Position numbers and translations under genes: made by a program | Shown: positions 1 to 12,300 of the stretch, piece after piece | Layout of the letters: each line of letters starts with the position of its first letter | How positions within the stretch are numbered: position 1 is the stretch's first letter | Assembly: GCA_025642075.2 (NCBI GenBank) | Contig: JAODUO010000064.1 | Coordinates: 467,501 to 531,500, forward strand | DNA: 64,000 nt | Source of the DNA: Ridgeia piscesae | Lineage: Eukaryota > Annelida > Polychaeta > Sabellida > Siboglinidae | Direction of reading: 5' to 3' | The notes under the pieces: generated by a model | What the model was told of the DNA's origin: nothing | The model's input: the letters and a program-made list of their open reading frames with translations, nothing else | The model's database searches: none

Positions 1-1211
1 TAAGAGATGTGGGCGCTAAATGTCATCAGTTGTCAGGGCTTTATGCAGGATCAACTTTGGGTAAAAATCTAATGATATATGTCTATACAATTTTGGAAGA
101 CCTTTTTTTGCTATGCTATCTTATTTTATTTTTTATATGCAATAACACAACAACAATAATATAATAATTTCTTACTTAATGACATTTTTCAATTATTACA
201 ACCATGCCTAATAAAAAAAAAAGTTACATTATATCGCAGTGTAAATAACAAAATTACGTAATGTATTTTTGACGCTTTGAAAAGTGCGCATAATCCGTAT
301 TATGAAGTTTGCGTTACTAGTTAATTCATGCCCATTATTATTGACGTGTGACATCCCAACGGAATTAACCAATCACTTATACTATTTGCGAAATGGTTGT
401 TGGGGCATTAACACATTGCTTTGACCCCTCTAGTGGCAAATGAAACATGTACGACTGCCGCTGTGAGTAGGCGCCCTAAACGCATGTATAAAATGAGCTT
501 CTTGCGCTGCGCTACTGCTACGCCTGCAGTGTACGCGTGAATAGTGTGGTGGTAGGCATCTTTGAGCGCCGTGCTAGGAATTCACAGTACTGGAAATATT
601 TGTTTCTGGGGGATACAGAACACGTTATATTCCAGTGATGACACGGTGACACCCGTCATATAAACTGCCAGGACGGGGCCTTATCACACTGACGGGTTGT
701 AGCCCGTCCTCGAAATATTTCCCCCGTCCATATTTGAAATTGCCCGTCCAAATGACGGGTGGACGGGTCTCTAGATAAAGCTATGTCAGTTGTCAATGTT
801 TAGCCATGGTCAGAACCATATATATACACTTTTGGTGCACATGGGCCAAACAATCCCAGACCCAGATATCTCACCCTAGAGCTTCCACAACTCGAAAAGG
901 TTCTGTTTGACCAAATCTGTTGTGTTTGTCTGCCTTTATAGCTTCACTTGATGTGTTGAGCAGCAGCTGCTCAATACACCGCTGTGCCTATCTAACATAT
1001 ACATTGGGTATTTTGCTCAAATTCAGACTTTAATATTTTTTATGTCACTTCACAAATACCGTGAAATGGCCCTGCACTAACTTTTAATGGAATGCTTTGA
1101 CTAATTTCGTCACCAGTACAAACAAGATTATTTTGATAAACTCAAGATTTCTTGGAAGAAATCCTTGTTGTAATGTTTGTGTTTAAGTGAGGATGTTTGA
1201 CTGTTGCACAG
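1..1211. other. 5' flank / ILK intron 1 sequence
   Basis: No ILK first exon is recognisable here. A TATA-like gtataaaat lies near 486-494 but no coding start follows it. Positions about 640-775 hold a diverged copy of an element rich in acccgtcca/gacggg (see separate entry). Most of this stretch is probably intron 1. Confidence 0.5.
640..775 (-). repeat. MITE-like element, copy 1 (CCCGTC-rich)
   Basis: Read on the minus strand it begins tagagacccgtccacccgtc, then atttggacgggc, and continues with further gacgggg and cccgtc motifs. The same opening occurs on the plus strand at about 8538-8625. No transposase is present, so a non-autonomous element is the simplest reading. Confidence 0.5.
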
Positions 1212-1377
1212 AGATGACCACCGGTTCAGTCTGCTGCACTGGGCAGCGAAGGACGGCCACAAGACCATTGTGGAGATGTTGCTGAGTCGCGGGGTGCGGG
1301 TGAATGCTACCAACATGGGGGACGACACCCCACTGCACTTGGCTGCTGCCCACGGACACCAGGAGATTGTGCTCAAT
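1212..1377 (+). CDS. ILK: ILK coding exon 2, ankyrin repeats 1-2
   Basis: Acceptor cacag precedes 1212 and donor gtacgt follows 1377. Starts in phase 2 (its first base completes a Gly codon) and ends in phase 0. Encodes [16 protein letters not shown], then a second repeat with [20 protein letters not shown]. The GDDH...LLHWA and [10 protein letters not shown] blocks are ILK signatures. This face binds PINCH LIM1 in known ILKs. Confidence 0.95.
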
Positions 1378-4300
1378 GTACGTAGTCATCACCATTCATA
1401 TCAATTATAGTAAGAAATCATTGTGTACATACAGTTACATAGTACACCTTTGCATATGGTGCATTAAATTAGGTTTGCCTGTTCCAGTTAAATTTGGTGT
1501 ACTTGTTATCAATGTTCATGTGTGATCAAATGACAAGTCTGGCATACAAACCAAATACAAATACATCTGTAGTGTATTTCTGCCCGTCCATTGATACTGT
1601 ATTTCTACCCATCCATTGATACTGTATTTCTACTCGTCCATTGATACTGTATTTCTACCCGTCCATTGATACACGTATTTCAACCCATCCAGTGATACTG
1701 TATTTCTACCCGTCCATTGATACACGTATTTCTACCCATCCAGTGATACTGTATTTCTACCCATCCAGTGATACTATATTTCTACCCGTCCATTGATACT
1801 GTATTTCTACCCGTCCATTGATACTGTATTTCTACCCGTCCATTGATACTGTATTTCTGCCCGTCCATTGATACTGTATTTCTGCCCGTCCATTGATACT
1901 GTATTTCTGCCCGTCCATTGATACTGTATTTCTGCCCATCCATTGATACTGTATTTCTACCCGTCCATTGATACTGTATTTCTACCCGTCCATTGATACT
2001 GTATTTCTACCCGTCCATTGATACTGTATTTCTACCCATCCAGTGATACTATATTTCTACCCGTCCATTGATACTGTATTTCTACCCGTCCATTGATACT
2101 GTATTTCTACCCGTCCATTGATACTGTATTTCTACTCGTCCACTGATACTGTATTTCTACCCGTCCATTGATACACGTATTTCTACCCATCCAGTGATAC
2201 TGTATTTCTACCCGTCCATTGATACACGTATTTCTACCCATCCAGTGATACTGTATTTCTACCCATCCAGTGATACTATATTTCTACCCGTCCATTGATA
2301 CTGTATTTCTACCCGTCCATTGATACTGTATTTCTACCCGTCCATTGATACTGTATTTCTGCCCGTCCATTGATACTGTATTTCTGCCCATCCATTGATA
2401 CTGTATTTCTACCCGTCCATTGATACTGTATTTCTACCCGTCCATTGATACTGTATTTCTACCCATCCAGTGATACTATATTTCTACCCGTCCATTGATA
2501 CTGTATTTCTACCCGTCCATTGATACTGTATTTCTACCCATCCAGTGATACTATATTTCTGCCCGTCCATTGATACTGTATTTCTACCCGTCCATTGATA
2601 CTGTATTTCTGCCCGTCCATTGATACTGTATTTCTGCCCGTCCATTGATACTGTATTTCTGCCCGTCCATTGATACTGTATTTCTGCCCATCCATTGATA
2701 CTGTATTTCTACCCGTCCATTGATACTGTATTTCTACCCGTCCATTGATACTGTATTTCTGCCCGTCCATTGATACTGTATTTCTGCCTGTCCATTGATA
2801 CTGTATTTCTGCCCGTCCATTGATACTGTATTTCTACCCGTCCATTGATACTGTATTTCTGCCCGTCCATTGATACTGTATTTCTGCCCATCCATTGATA
2901 CTGTATTTCTACCCGTCCAGTGATACTGTATTTCAAATTTTTTACCGTACAGTCACTCCAGTGATAGTGTATTTCAAATTGTCTACCCGTCTGATCTATG
3001 TATATTAATGAAATGATCAAAATGAAAACTTGGTCAAAGTTCACTGATGGTGACCTATATATTCAATAATTCTAAACCTAGATTTTTATAATTTGCATGT
3101 TTTATGTACTTATGTGAGACAGCTGTGTGGAAAATTAAAATTGGAGTCAGATGATGGCCAAATAGCCTGAAAGTTACATTAGTAAGCCGCAATGTAGATT
3201 AGATGTGTGTGAAACTTATTGTTTTCACAAAGGACATTACATGAATGGAACAAATTATCTCCTGATTGTATTGTTGCTAGTACAGTATAGTGTGTGTGTG
3301 CTATTACAGTATAGTCTGTGGGTGCTAGTACAGTATAGTGTGTGTGTGCTAGTACAGTATAGTCTGTGGGTGCTAGTACAGTATAGTCTGTGGGTGCTAG
3401 TACAGTATAGTCTATGGGTGCTAGTACAGTATAATCTGTGGGTGCTAGTACAGTATAGTCTGTGGGTGCTAGTACAGTATAGTCTGTGGGTGCTAGTACA
3501 GTATAGTCTGTGGGTGCTAGTATAGTGTGTGGGTGCTAGTACAGTATAGTGTGTGGGTGCTAGTACAGTATAGTGTGTGCTAGTACAGTATAGTGTGTGG
3601 GTGCTAGTACAGTATAGTCTGTGGGTGCTAGTACAGTATAGTGTGTGTGCTAGTACAGTATAGTGTGTGGGTGCTAGTACAGTATAGTGTGGGTGCTAGT
3701 ACAGTATAGTGTGTGGGTGCTAGTACAGTATAGTCTGTGGGTGCTAGTACAGTATAGTGTGTGGGTGCTAGTACAGTATAGTGTGTGGGTGCTAGTACAG
3801 TATAGTCTGTGGGTGCTAGTACAGTATAGTGTGTGTGCTAGTACAGTATAGTGTGTGTGTGCTAGTACAGTATAGTCTGTGGGTGATAGTACAGTATAGT
3901 CTGTGGGTGCTAGTACAGTATAGTGTGTGGGTGCTAGTACAGTATAGTGTGTGGGTGCTAGTACAGTATAGTCTGTGGTGCTAGTACAGTATAGTGTGTG
4001 GGTGCTAGTACAGTATAGTCTGTGGGTGCTAGTACAGTATAGTGTGTGTGTGCTAGTACAGTATAGTGTGTGGGTGCTAGTACAGTATAGTCTGTGGGTG
4101 CTAGTACAGTATAGTCTGTGGGTGCTAGTACAGTATAGTCTGTGGGTGCTAGTACAGTATAGTGTGTGGGTGCTAGTACAGTATAGTGTGTGGGTGCTAG
4201 TACAGTATAGTGTGTGTGTGCTAGTACAGTATAGTGTGTAGGTGCTAGTACAGCAGTGTGTGGGTGCTAGTACAGTATAGTGTGTGGGTGCTAGTACAGT

Positions 4301-7300
4301 ATAGTGTGTGTGTGCTAGTACAGTATAGTGTGTGTGTGCTAGTACAGTATAGTGTGTAGGTGCTAGTACAGTATAGTCTGTGGGTGCTAGTACAGTATAG
4401 TGTGTGGGTGCTAGTACAGTATAGTGTGTGTGTGCTAGTACAGTATAGTGTGTGGGTGCTAGTACAGCTATAGTGTGTGGGTGCTAGTACAGTATAGTGT
4501 GTGGTTGCTAGTACAGTATAGTGTGTGGTTGCTAGTACAGTATAGTGTGTGGGTGCTAGTACAGTATAGTGTGTGGGTGCTAGTACAGTATAGTGTGTGG
4601 GTGCTAGTACAGTATAGTGTGTGGGTGCTAGTACAGTATAGTGTGTGGGTGCTAGTACAGTATAGTGTGTGGGTGCTAGTACAGTATAGTGTGTGGGTGC
4701 TAGTACAGCTATAGTGTGTGGGTGCTAGTACAGTATAGTGTGTGGTGCTAGTACAGTATAGTGTGTGGGTGCTAGTACAGTATAGTGTGTGGGTGCTAGT
4801 ACAGTATAGTGTGTGGGTGCTAGTACAGTATAGTGTGTGGGTGCTAGTACAGTATAGTGTGTGGGTGCTAGTACAGTATAGTGTGTGGGTGCTAGTACAG
4901 TATAGTGTGTGGGTGCTAGTACAGTATTGTGGTGTGGTTGCTAGTACAGTATAGTGTGTGGGTGCTAGTACAGTATAGTGTGTGGGTGCTAGTACAGTAT
5001 AGTGTGTGGTGCTAGTACAGTATAGTGTGTGGGTGCTAGTACAGTATAGTGTGTGGGTGCTAGTACAGTAGTGTGTGGGTGCTAGTACAGTATAGTGTGT
5101 GGGTGCTAGTACAGTATAGTGTGTGGGTGCTAGTACAGTAGTGTGTGGGTGCTAGTACAGTATAGTGTGTGGGTGCTAGTACAGTATAGTGTGTGGGTGC
5201 TAGTACAGTAGTGTGTGGGTGCTAGTACAGTATAGTGTGTGGGTGCTAGTACAGTATAGTGTGTGGGTGCTAGTACAGTATAGTGTGTGGGTGCTAGTAC
5301 AGTATAGTGTGTGGGTGCTAGTACAGTATAGTGTGTGGGTGCTAGTACAGTAGTGTGTGGGTGCTAGTACAGTAGTGTGTGGGTGCTAGTACAGTATAGT
5401 GTGTGGGTGCTAGTACAGTAGTGTGTGGGTGCTAGTACAGTATAGTGTGGGTGCTAGTACAGTATAGTGTGATGGTTGACAAAGTCAGTACTTATAGTAC
5501 GATGGGATGCTAACAGGGTCACTAGGAAATAAGTGTGTTTGCTAGACAGATTACTAGTGTGGATCTAGTACAGTATAGTGTTGCTAGTACAGTATAGTGT
5601 GTGGGTGCTAGTACAGTATGTGGTGTGTAAGGTTGCTAGTACAGTATAGTGTGTGGTGCTAGTACAGTATAGTGTGTGGGTGCTAGTACAGTATAGTGTG
5701 TGGGTGCTAGTACAGTATTAGTGTGTGGGTGCTAGTACAGTATAGTGTGTGGGTGCTAGTACAGTATAGTGTGTGGGTGCTAGTACAGTATAGTGTGTGG
5801 GTGCTAGTACAGTATAGTGTGTGGGTGCTAGTACAGTATAGTGTGTGGTGCTAGTACAGTATAGTGTGTGGGTGCTAGTACAGTATAGTGTGTGGTGCTA
5901 GTACAGTATAGTGTGTGGGTGCTAGTACAGTATGTGTGTGGGGGGCTAGTACAGTAGTGTGTGGGTGCTAGTACAGTATAGTGTGTGGGTGCTAGTACAG
6001 TAGTGTGTGGGTGCTAGTACAGTAGTGTGTGGGTGCTAGTACAGTAGTGTGTGGGTGCTAGTACAGTAGTGTGTGGGTGCTAGTACAGTAGTAGTGTGGG
6101 TGCTAGTACAGTAGTGTGTGGGTGCTAGTACAGTAGTGTGTGGGTGCTAGTACAGTAGTGTGTGGGTGCTAGTACAGTAGTGTGTGGGTGCTAGTACAGT
6201 ATATAGTGTGAATAGGTTGACAAACGTCAGTACTTACCTCAGTACGATGGGACAAACACACAGGGATCACCTGGAAAAAGAAATGTAACTTTCAGGCACA
6301 CCAGAGGTTACTCAGGTGCGACAGTTCGTAAAATTACTAAAACAATGTTAATAAATTAGCATATATAAAAATGTTGAATTCATTCAAATATGTGTATGAC
6401 CTACATAATGTAACTTGCAAATTGTTTAGGATTTGTTGCTAAACCCTAGTGGCAAATTTATTTAACAAAAATACAATGATATGACCTATTTTTTCTCTCC
6501 GATAAACATGTTTTGTGTGCAGAATTTGAACACATGTTGCAGAAAAGAATGCTGCCTTTCAGTGCACAATGCAGTTTTGACATATTCCCGCAAGCAAGGG
6601 AGTCCCTGCACATACTGCATAGATAACATGGTTGGACTCTCCATCAGCTGACATGTTTTCTTGTTCACCTGCCAGCTGTAGTTAATTGTATGCATGGCCG
6701 TCTTGTTAAATTGTATCAAGTGATTTATTTGACATGTATATGCCAGTGTTAGCACACAATTGGTGATATATCTATAAATAGGGCACATTTTAGTTTCAAG
6801 AGCATCTTTTTCTAAAATTACAGAAAACGTAATATTTTAGCTGTTAGACTACATTTTATCAATTGATGGATACAAGGAATCGTCAAAGAATGTTCGGTTT
6901 CTTGCACTACATCTACTGAAAGTAAAGTATAAATTTAACATCATGCTGACATGTAGTCATCTAAATTGTTAGCAGATTTGCCCCACTACTGGCTAGGCCT
7001 GGTACTGGATATGCAGGCCCTGCCCCTTCATACATCAAAGCACATTTTCACTGGTGAAGGACCCCTATCATTTCTGAGAACTCATTACACATGTATGATG
7101 AGAGCCATTCAGTGTGTGTCTGTCCTTTACTCACTCAGTGTTTGTGTCTGTCAGTTACTCACTCAATGTGTGTCTGTCAGTGTCAGTTACTCACTCAGTG
7201 TAACAGGAACATTAATGTATACCAAATGTGTGCACCAGTGACAGTGCTAATTGTGTACACCAAGTGTACATGTGGCTCTATGAGTACATACACAGGTGCT

Positions 7301-9113
7301 GAGAACAGCTAAGCTGGGAATCAACACAGCTAATCCAGGCTGTCTGTGGTGATGATAAATAGACATGCTGAAGGTTTCTAGTGGCTACAGACTGTATTAC
7401 ATTACCTAGAGCCATCCAAGGCTAGAACATTGACAGCCTACCTAGTGCGTAGGAGGCAGACAGACTGGTTTATAAATGTGTACTTCCAGATCCATCCTAT
7501 GCCCTAGAACTGTAAGAGGCTTGCAGATAGATCAGTGTCTTAACTATCCAAGCTGTATCTTGGTATATAAATTACAAGGTGGATGTTACTGTTAATGCCT
7601 CATAGCAGCTGTAAGGCTCAGCTTAGATGACATTCATCTCCCTGGGGGATCATTTCAGAACCCTCCAGTGGGCTTTCATACATGATTGCACTTGTGTCAG
7701 TATCAGTATGTGTATATGACCATGCTTGTGTGAATATATACAAGTACATAAATCATGATTGCTGTAGTGCTGTACAGACAGTCCAGAGCAGTACATTACG
7801 GTACGGTACGGTACGGTACGGTACGGTACGGTACGGTACGGTACGGTACGGTACGGTACGGTACGGTACGGTACGGTACGGTACGGTACGGTACGGTACG
7901 GTACAGTACAGTGGTTGCTGTGTGAGTGCAAAGGAAAGGTACCAGACCTTAAGGGGCCAGTAGATTTGAAAAGTTACAGGCCCCTCTAAATTTTACTTTT
8001 GTGGGAATTGTTACCGCTATATCACTAAGTGTCACTAGGTGCATGTGTGAACTGAGCACGTGTTCTGGTACCACACTGATGTCCATATTTGTTTCTTTAA
8101 AAATAAATTTAAAATTTTCTTCACAGGATTCTGCTTATGTATGATGTATGATCATCACACTGCGCCATAAGGATGAACATACCATACTGGGGGTAGACCC
8201 AGAGATGAGTTTAATGTACAACAATTACAAAAATTGCAATTGTAAAGCCAAAATAAAGGAGAGAAACATTTTAAATCGTGGTAATCAATTGGATTGAAAC
8301 TAGTGGTCAGCTAAGCCAGTAACTTATGAAAGTTGTGGCCCAAACTGGCCTGAAAGTTTATATCAGTATCAATATTGGAGACTATGTAACATACTGTGAG
8401 CTGTTCAGTTCAAAATGTTGTGATTAGTACAGAATGAGTATAATTCAGTTGTAATCACAAAAAGTTCTGTGATTGAATGTAAACCTCACTTAGTGTCAAG
8501 GCAGACATTGTAGACTAGACAAGTGAGTGACAGCTTTATGTAGAGACCCATCCACCCGTCATTTGGATGGGTAAAAACGAATGTGGATGGGTAGAAATAT
8601 GGGTGCACAGGTGGTGGATGGGTAAAAAATGAAGGAGCAAAAAAGTCTTCCAAAACCATAGATATTGTTAGTTATGCCTTGAAACTTGAAAGTGAGTGAA
8701 AATGGTGTCACGTGTGTGTTTGTAGTCCATTTCAGACACATTTAAAAGTTTGTAAACTGGCTTAACAGTTAACATCCGTGTGTCCAACAAAACATGTGTG
8801 ACTGGCAATAATTTGGTCCTGCATAAAGCCCTGGACTGAGTGACCACCACTAGTTGCAGGAAGCTGTGGCTGTTATGTTTGTATTGACTGTACCTCTTCA
8901 TCCCCACTGCCTTGATTTAGCTTACTTAATCTAAGCCAGCTGGACAGATACTCTATCTGATGATCTGAACTGAAAATAAACATTGCCAGATTAACTGAGC
9001 CACAGGGTCCCTCCATGTATAGTTGGCTGCTTGCAGGTGTCCTGGATAGATATGTTGTTCATGCAATTTTTCTAAGTTCTCATTATCGTTTACCCATTAT
9101 ATATTTATATATT

Positions 9114-9154
<41 letters not shown>

Positions 9155-9263
9155 TTTGGCTTTTGAAAACAACTGTCAAAGTTAGGACACCAGCTTCAAC
9201 AAAAAACAAATAAAGCTGTTGATTCACACTGAAAACCCAAAATTAATGGAAGACTTTCTGCAC

Positions 9264-9351
<88 letters not shown>

Positions 9352-12300
9352 GAGACTCTGGCCAGCCATTTACTGCTAGTTTCATCTGGAAATCGAAATG
9401 TAACCTGGCTTAACAGTTAACATCCATGTCCACCAAAACGTGTGACTGGCAAACATTTGATCATGCATGAAGCCCTGATTGTGTGCAGCTGGTATATCAT
9501 AACCACTGAGTTAACTAGACTGCACCATTACTGCTGCAACTCACTCACAGATGTAACAGTAACTGATGCTACTGGTCAATGTGTCTTCAATCATGTGCGT
9601 TATTTTTAAAATAATTAGGTTTTAATACAGAGCTTCATGCATGAAAACTGAGGCGAATATTAAAGCATCCACTTCAAAATTAGTTTGAAGATTTTTTTCA
9701 GTTGTGTTTATTAATGTTGTCTGTCCTTGATATCAAGCTCATTTGTGACGATGTCACTGTCTTTGTGTCCTTTGTGCAGAGGGAGGCGAATGTGTATTGT
9801 TGTTCTTCACACTGGCACAGTTTGTGATAGGCCTCGACACACTTAACACACACTGGCACTACACACATGTAGCCTGGTACTACACCTGTGGCTCCAGCAC
9901 TAACTGACCAAAGGGCAGTGACTGTACTTCTGATGTAGGTAGAGTCATTAGTCAGGGAAGTGACCTGCTGCTCCAGACAGGAGTGAGCAGTCTGACAGTT
10001 GATGCCAGCAGGATCACTTCCTGGATGTGTGATTAGTGTGAGTCATTGACAGTGACCTGTCTGTGTGAGCCTTTTGATACAATACAATACATTGCCTGAC
10101 TGTAACAGTGCAGTACATGCAGACACGACACTTGTAATGTTCTCTAAACTCTACTGTGTCCTACCTGCTGCAGCTTCTACGCAACAAGGCCAATGTGAAC
10201 GCCATCAACGAACACGGGAACACACCACTGCACTACGCCTGTTTCTGGAGCTACGACCTGGTGGCAGAGGTCAGTACTAAAGCACTTACTGTGTACACAC
10301 GTTTGGATTATCAGTACTCATTAATCAATATATCAAACAGGTTTATGTTAACTAGTTCACTGGTAGACCAGTAATGCAGGTAACCAATATTTATGTAAAC
10401 TTTGGTTTCATAACTCTGAGCTATAATATTATGGTTGATACACTAGATGTGTTGACAATAATCTACTGTGTACAATGTTATAACATGTACACATTACAAA
10501 TTCAGATTGACATCAAAGATATACAGAGATATATGCATATATCCAAAATATTGCAAGTTTGCTAAAACTTCTAAATTTATCCAAAGTGAGTTTTTGTGAC
10601 GTGTATGTTTGTGCGTCCATGTCTTCATGCTTGTGTGTGTGGCGAAATCTCATGTCAAAGTCTTATTTCCCATTATTGATTTACTTTTGTGTGTCAAGGT
10701 CTTGCTGTTTGAGATGTGTGTGTTAAGTGTGTTGAGGTCTTCCTGTTTGAGATGCATGTGTTAACTGTGTTGAGGTCTTCTTGTTTGAGATGTGTGTGTT
10801 AAGTGTGTTGAGGTCTTCTTGTTTGAGATGTGTGTGTTAAGTGTGTTCAGGTCTTCTTGTTTGAGATGTGTGTGTTAAGTGTATTGAGGTCTTCTTGTTT
10901 GAGATCATGTGTTAACTGTGTTGAGGTCTTCCTGTTTGAGATGTGTGTGTTAAGTGTGTTGAGGTTTTCCTGTTTGAGATGTGTGTGTTAAGTGTGTTGA
11001 GGTCTTCTTGTTTGAGATGTGTGTGTTAACTGTGTTGAGGTCTTCTTGTTTGAGATATGTGTGTTAACTGTGTTGAGGTCTTCCTGTTTGAAATGTGTGT
11101 GTTAAGTGTGTTGAGGTCTTCCTGTTTGAGATGTGTGTGTCAAGTGTGTTGAGGTCTACCTGTTTGAGATGTGTGTGTTAAGTGTGTTGAGGTCTTCCTG
11201 TTTGAGATGTGTGTGTTAAGTGTGTTGAGGTATCCTGTTTGAGATGTGTATGTTAAGTGTGTTGAGGTCTCCTGTTTGAAATGTGTGTGTTAAGTGTGTT
11301 GAGGTCTCCTGTTTGAAATGTGTGTGTTGAGGTCTCCTGTTTGAAATGTGTGTGTTAAGTGTGTTGAGGTCTCCTGTTTGAGATGTGTGTGTTAAGTGTG
11401 TTGAGGTCTCCTGTTTGAGATGTGTATATTAAGTGTGTTGAGGTCTCCTGTTTGAGATGTGTGTGTTAAGTGTGTTGAGGTCTCCTGTTTGAGATGTGTA
11501 TGTTAAGTGTGTTGAGGTCCTCCTGTTCGAGATGTGTGTGTTAAGTGTGTTGAGGTCTCCTGTTTGAGATGTGTGTGTTAAGTGTGTTGAGGTCTCCTGT
11601 TTGAGATGTGTGTGTTAAGTGTGTTGAGGTCCTCCTGTTTGAGCTGTGTGTGTTAAGTGTGTTGAGGTCTCCTGTTTGAGCTGTGTATGTTAAGTGTGTT
11701 GAGGTCTCCTGTTTGAGATGTGTGTGTTAAGTGTGTTGAGGTCCTCCTGTTTGAGCTGTGTGTGTTAAGTGTGTTGAGGTCTCCTGTTTGAGATGTGTAT
11801 ATTAAGTGTGTTGAGGTCTCTTGCAGGACCTGGTCAACAACGGTGCACAAGTGAGTCTGTGCAACCGCTACGGAGACACGCCCCTGGACAAGACAAACTC
11901 TCACCTGGCTGCCATCCTCAGTGGTAGGGCAGGGCAGGACACTGGACATGATCCTACAGGGTTGGGTCAGAGTGGGGGGGGGGTGTTGATAATGTCACAG
12001 CAAAGTGATGTACTGTGCTAATTAAGGAGGGTTGTTGGGTTTGTATATTGTCGTAGGACATATCTATTATTTTTAGAAATAAAATGTCATGGAAATTAAT
12101 ACTGGGATCCTTCTACAGTCACTAGAGGTTATGAGGGTAGCAACATTTATTTCAATGACGTTTATGGAAATATTACAGTATCATGCTGATAAGGTAGAAC
12201 ATTGTAGACATTTCTGTCATATACTAACTTTAATTCTGGTTTAAACATGAAAACAAATGTTGTTTGGTCAGAAACCTGTATAATAAATGTGGCACCCACT

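Noticed and set aside
486..494. TATA-like box gtataaaat as an ILK promoter
   Set aside because: No ILK first exon or any coding start follows before the exon at 1,212, which is an internal exon by phase.
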